Of a stretch of DNA of 64,000 bases, positions 60,476 through 64,000 are shown one piece after another. The stretch lies in NCBI GenBank assembly GCA_050309775.1, contig JBNRMV010000008.1, positions 163,970 through 227,969 on the forward strand. The letters run 5' to 3'. The notes below the pieces were generated by a model. That model was not told the DNA's origin, did not search any database, and was given only the letters and a program-made list of their open reading frames with translations. Numbering within the stretch: position 1 is the first letter of the stretch; each line of letters begins with the position of its first letter. The stretch is from DTU072 sp050309775. Its GTDB lineage: Bacteria; Bacillota; Clostridia; Christensenellales; DTU072. Made by a program: the position numbers and the translations under genes.

Positions 60476-60604
60476 GTGCCTCTCAAGACCGTATCAGCAA
60501 GAGCAGGACACAGCACCACAAAGGTCACAGCGGACATCTACGCACATATGATACAATCAAGCGACAGAGCAGCAGCAGATAAATTGGGAGAGATATTAGG
60601 ATAA
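60476..60604 (+). pseudogene. Tyrosine-recombinase C-terminal fragment
   Basis: 42 residues: VPLKTVSARAGHSTTKVTAD then IYAHMIQSSDRAAADKLGEI. These match the C-terminus of phage/ICE integrases, with the conserved GH-S-TT and the catalytic Tyr in DIYAH. The rest of the catalytic domain is absent, so it is a remnant. Confidence 0.75.
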
Positions 60605-60758
60605 TATATATAAGGATAAGAGCGACGAGGGTAGAAGCTGATGAAATAGTTTATGGATTTGCATACAGTATCCCAATAAATGTTAAAAACTATATTCTAA
60701 TTATGAATTCATACCGTTTGAGAGGTGGTTGTTGTTTGAACCAATACCAATTTTCAGC
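60605..60758. other. Non-coding stretch before the ABC transporter promoter
   Basis: AT-rich sequence with no supported frame or RNA structure; probably remnant DNA of the mobile region. Confidence 0.45.
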
Positions 60759-60787
60759 TTGATTTTTTGTATGAAGAAAAGTATAAT
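60759..60787 (+). promoter_or_regulatory. Promoter of the ABC transporter gene
   Basis: TTGATT, 17 bases, TATAAT, 91 bases before the GTG start. A further TTGACA lies at 60810 but lacks a good -10. Confidence 0.55.
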
Positions 60788-60878
60788 AACTTAAGATAGG
60801 GGAAATCGTTGACATGTCATTATTGAAGAGGATTTAGTTTCATTTGTTCATTATGACAGCGCTAAGGGAGGAAGAATT

Positions 60879-63794
60879 GTGTTATCGATAAAAAATCTAA
60901 AGAAAGTCTATAAGGTAAAAAAAGGCGAGCCGGTTGTGGCTCTTGATGGAATTACCTTGCAACTTCCAAAAAAAGGCATGGTTTTTTTATTGGGCAAATC
61001 TGGAAGCGGCAAATCTACGCTTTTGAACCTTTTGGGCGGACTGGATACCTATACTTCAGGTGAAATAATTATAAAAGGCAAGTCTAGCAAGGATTTTAAG
61101 CCTGCCGATTTTGATTCATACAGAAATACATATATTGGATTTGTTTTTCAAGAATTTAATATACTCGAGGAATACACCGTAGGGAAAAATATTTCCCTTG
61201 CCTTGGAGCTGCAACAAAAAAAAGCCGATAGACAGAAGATAGAAGAGCTGATGGAGTCCGTAGGACTGGAAAGGGCGCATTTTGACCGTAAGACAAACGA
61301 GCTTTCAGGAGGACAAAAACAGCGCGTAGCAATTGCCCGCGCGCTTGTAAAAAGACCTGATATCATTATGGCGGACGAGCCAACAGGCAATTTGGATTCT
61401 CAAACGAGCGAGCAGATTTTTGACGCGCTTAAAGAGCTTTCAAAGGAAAAACTAGTCCTAGTTGTTTCCCATGACAGGGAAAACGCTCAAAAATATGGCG
61501 ACAGAATAATAGAGATAGCGGACGGAAAAATCATAAATGATACCGCTTCTAATCCAATCCCCAAGACCAAAGAGGATGACACCAAGTTTGAATTAATCAA
61601 AAGCAGGCTCCCCATTAAGGATTGCTTTAAAATGGGCGCGTCAGGCTTAAAGCTAAAAAGGATTCGGTTGGCGTTTACTATTATCCTTTCTGTTATTGCA
61701 TTCACCGTTTTTGGACTTGCAAACGCATGCGCTTTTTATGACCAATACAAAAGCGAGATAAAAACTATAAGAAGAAATGGAGAGAACACACTCTTAATAT
61801 CCGATTTATACGATAACAACACCACATTTAGATATCCGTCATTCTCAACAGGTTTTACATTCGAGGAACTTGCAAAAATTGAGGATATAACAGGAAATAA
61901 AACATTGAACTTGTTTGACCCTAGACACGAAACAAAGTTCAGCATAAAAAATTTTGCAAGAGTTCCCACCCAACCATACTATGCCACTCGACTTACAAAT
62001 CTTGTAGAGGTTCCAACGCCTCTTGACGCAAACCTAAAGCCTGTCGCAAGCGGTAGCCGTCTTCCGACAGAGGGGAACAATAAGGAAATAGCCATTTCTG
62101 ATTGGGTAGCGGATAGCTTTGTTGATCTTGGCTTAGATAAGGGTGGAGAGGAAAAGAAAATAAATAGCTATGCCGATTTGTTAGGGGAAACCATTAAAGT
62201 GCAAAAAGTTTTGAACACGGGCAATACCACGCCAGTGGTAAGCATGAAAATCACGGGAGTGTACAAAACGGATATTGATAAAGAAAAATATGCCAAATAT
62301 AAAACCGATGAAGAAATTTCCATTCCTGATCAATATATATTGGGCTCAAGGAACAAATTGATTTTTTCCATGGGCTATGTAGCTCCGGGATTTACCTATC
62401 CCGATTCGCAAGCATCTACTAGCATTTCTGTTTCCCATCACTTAAATTATGAATTTAAGACGGCAAGCGGAATAAGTTTTCCGCCTAATTATCCCTCGAT
62501 AGCTAATAGCATAGACGCGCTCGATGAAGATCAGGTATATCTTGGAGGCAGGAGTCTTTCCTCTCTTGAAAGCGATGAAATCATAATGGATGTAGGTTTG
62601 CTGGGTTATAAGCACAATCTAAACAATGCTACCCCCCAAGATTTGAAAGATATTTTTGATAATACTTCTCAACAAGACAAATTGATTTATGTCCAGCAGC
62701 ATTTCAAAGAAATTGGAGAGTTCAGGGTGGCGGGAATACGCATGGACAGAATTGATACATATGAAATATATCTAAAAAATGATAGCCTGAATTTGCTTGC
62801 AACGGGAAGCGGGGCGTTGAGACTTTCACAAAGTCAAGGTACTGATGAATTAGGGCTCTTTTCAAGTAAAGGAGAGAGTATTCCCATGAATTGGGTTTGG
62901 AAAGCATCCGATTACGATTTAAGTTCATTGCCAATTTATTGGGGGGAGGGCGTGTCTCCCAAAGAAAAATTGTCGGATTATGAAATCATATTAGGTGAAA
63001 ATGAGTTTCATTCTTTGCTTGATAAAAGTCCTGAAAGCTATTCTGAGTTGCAACTTAAAAACGCTTTTAACGATATGGAAAAGACAATAGATTTTGGTCT
63101 TTTGGGGAGCCGAGGTTTGGACACATATATTATTGATGGAAAGACAGTGAAAATTGTTGGTGTGAATTTTGAGGAAAAATTTGGAGCGCCTCTTTTTGGC
63201 GATGGCATTTTTAGACTTGCAAAGGATGCTCGCTCAGAAAATGTATCGGTCATAATAAAACTTTCCGACAACTGGAATAAGAATAATGAGCTTTTTTATT
63301 ATTTTTCAAATGAAAATGATTCAACCAGTGAAGGGGTTTACACAAGAATAAGGGCGTATTCTAGCGCTACAGGTACTTTGGATGCAGCGGCGACATGGAC
63401 AGATATTCTTAAAGACATATTCTTTTACACATCGATAGGAATAAGCTTTTTTGCAGGACTTATGCTAATGAATTTTATAGGCATAAGCATAGCGGACAAG
63501 AAAAAAACTATTGGTATTTTGCGAGCAATAGGCGCAAAAAGCGCGGATGTTTTCAAAATTTTCTTTAGCGAGGGTATAATTCTTGCCAGTATAATTTTTG
63601 TTTTATCCTTTACAGCGGTTATAGCGATAAGTGTAATCATAAATAATATCCTTATGATGAGCGTAATTATTCCAACAATCGTCCAAGCTTTGATTATGAT
63701 TGCTTTGGTGTTTGGAATTATGACTATTGCAACGCTTTTTCCCATGCGCAAAATAGCCAATAAAAAACCAATAGACGCAATAAATAATAAATGA
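60879..63794 (+). CDS. Fused ABC transporter ATPase-permease (MacB/FtsX type)
   Basis: 971 residues. N-terminal ATPase (1-about 225): Walker A GKSGSGKST, signature LSGGQKQRVAIARAL, Walker B IIMADEPTGNLDS, as in LolD/MacB/Bce-type exporters. A first membrane helix follows near 262-285, then a very large extracytoplasmic region of about 570 residues, and three helices in the last 120 residues (FtsX-like). Topology is MacB-like in one chain, but the external domain is longer than MacB's. Mechanotransmission or export of peptides/antibiotics is plausible. The start is GTG with AGGGAGG nine bases upstream. It lies between two integrase fragments, suggesting cargo of a mobile element. Confidence 0.9.
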   Translation: MLSIKNLKKVYKVKKGEPVVALDGITLQLPKKGMVFLLGKSGSGKSTLLNLLGGLDTYTSGEIIIKGKSSKDFKPADFDSYRNTYIGFVFQEFNILEEYTVGKNISLALELQQKKADRQKIEELMESVGLERAHFDRKTNELSGGQKQRVAIARALVKRPDIIMADEPTGNLDSQTSEQIFDALKELSKEKLVLVVSHDRENAQKYGDRIIEIADGKIINDTASNPIPKTKEDDTKFELIKSRLPIKDCFKMGASGLKLKRIRLAFTIILSVIAFTVFGLANACAFYDQYKSEIKTIRRNGENTLLISDLYDNNTTFRYPSFSTGFTFEELAKIEDITGNKTLNLFDPRHETKFSIKNFARVPTQPYYATRLTNLVEVPTPLDANLKPVASGSRLPTEGNNKEIAISDWVADSFVDLGLDKGGEEKKINSYADLLGETIKVQKVLNTGNTTPVVSMKITGVYKTDIDKEKYAKYKTDEEISIPDQYILGSRNKLIFSMGYVAPGFTYPDSQASTSISVSHHLNYEFKTASGISFPPNYPSIANSIDALDEDQVYLGGRSLSSLESDEIIMDVGLLGYKHNLNNATPQDLKDIFDNTSQQDKLIYVQQHFKEIGEFRVAGIRMDRIDTYEIYLKNDSLNLLATGSGALRLSQSQGTDELGLFSSKGESIPMNWVWKASDYDLSSLPIYWGEGVSPKEKLSDYEIILGENEFHSLLDKSPESYSELQLKNAFNDMEKTIDFGLLGSRGLDTYIIDGKTVKIVGVNFEEKFGAPLFGDGIFRLAKDARSENVSVIIKLSDNWNKNNELFYYFSNENDSTSEGVYTRIRAYSSATGTLDAAATWTDILKDIFFYTSIGISFFAGLMLMNFIGISIADKKKTIGILRAIGAKSADVFKIFFSEGIILASIIFVLSFTAVIAISVIINNILMMSVIIPTIVQALIMIALVFGIMTIATLFPMRKIANKKPIDAINNK

Positions 63795-63810
63795 CACTTG
63801 CTAATGGGTA

Positions 63811-64000
63811 TTGACAGGCGACACCAAGACACAAAGTTCAAGAAGAACCATAGCGATACCTCAGGCTCTCGTGCAGATATTCAGAGAATATAAGGAATGG
63901 TGGCTTGAATACACAAAATCACTAGGTGATAGATATGATGGTATCCAAAGGCTGTTTATACAGGCAGACAGCAGGCAGCTGTACCCATCAACAATAGCTT
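63811..64000 (+). pseudogene. Tyrosine-integrase catalytic-domain fragment running off the window
   Basis: Open frame to the window edge encoding GDTKTQSSRRTIAIPQALVQ, then IFREYKEWWLEYTKSLGD. The TKTxSSxRTIxIP stretch is a hallmark of integrase catalytic domains just before the central helices. A stop codon lies nine bases upstream of the readable part and no good start exists, so it appears 5'-truncated; whether the C-terminus with HxxR and Tyr follows cannot be seen. Confidence 0.65.

Overview
The window looks like a chromosomal segment of an anaerobic, endospore-forming, low-to-moderate GC Firmicute of the class Clostridia. The evidence is two class III (oxygen-sensitive) ribonucleotide reductases, spore-associated genes (YyaC-type protein, SPOCS/LysM protein), Veg, CIRCE and NrdR operators, AGGAGG-type ribosome binding sites and sigma-A promoters of the TTGACA-17-TATAAT kind. 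It may belong to an uncultured lineage; no species can be named from the sequence alone.

Layout. 1-8.2 kb: end of a DtxR/MntR regulator, ZIP metal transporter, ftsH, yyaC, then cvpA with a large unknown repeat protein and a DUF2156 protein. 8.2-15.9 kb: secG, smpB, the methionine genes metY-metA (residues predict an acetyl-homoserine route), recF, argS, a PHP phosphatase and an EamA permease, mostly in one direction and tightly packed. 15.9-25 kb: GH31 glucosidase, htpG under a CIRCE operator, M20 peptidase, veg, SPOCS/LysM protein and a ComEC-like beta-lactamase-fold hydrolase. 25-32.3 kb: two anaerobic ribonucleotide reductase systems (nrdD-nrdG twice), each behind tandem NrdR boxes, with aroQ and an amino-acid kinase between them. 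32.3-40 kb: esterase, small exported proteins, LysM-CAP protein, a 32-residue membrane peptide, cupin, beta-CASP hydrolase, GPH sugar transporter, SLC13/ArsB-type permease. 40-42.7 kb: an array of hairpin repeats and a CadC-regulated heavy-metal efflux operon in which the metal-binding HMA domain is a separate gene. 42.8-49.7 kb: InlB-repeat lipoprotein, uracil-type permease with an attenuator-like leader, a second GPH transporter, an XRE membrane regulator.

49.8-64 kb is the accessory part: tRNA-Ala(CGC), a DpnII-type restriction-modification island (HTH-fused Dam methylase, DpnII-like endonuclease, second methylase), an exported metallophosphoesterase, a TetR gene next to an acetoacetate-decarboxylase-like/ketopantoate-reductase-like operon with a clear palindromic operator, a second InlB-repeat lipoprotein, then about 1.2 kb of non-coding relic DNA. 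This relic region holds tRNA 3' fragments and tyrosine-integrase remnants. A fused ABC transporter follows, and another integrase fragment runs off the window end.

The most notable unexplained items are the hairpin-TATTTGAC array at 40.0-40.2 kb, the CvpA-linked repeat protein at 4.9-7.1 kb, and the tRNA-Thr/integrase relic at 59.8-64 kb. The last predicts an integrative element whose intact tRNA-Thr lies beyond the right edge.
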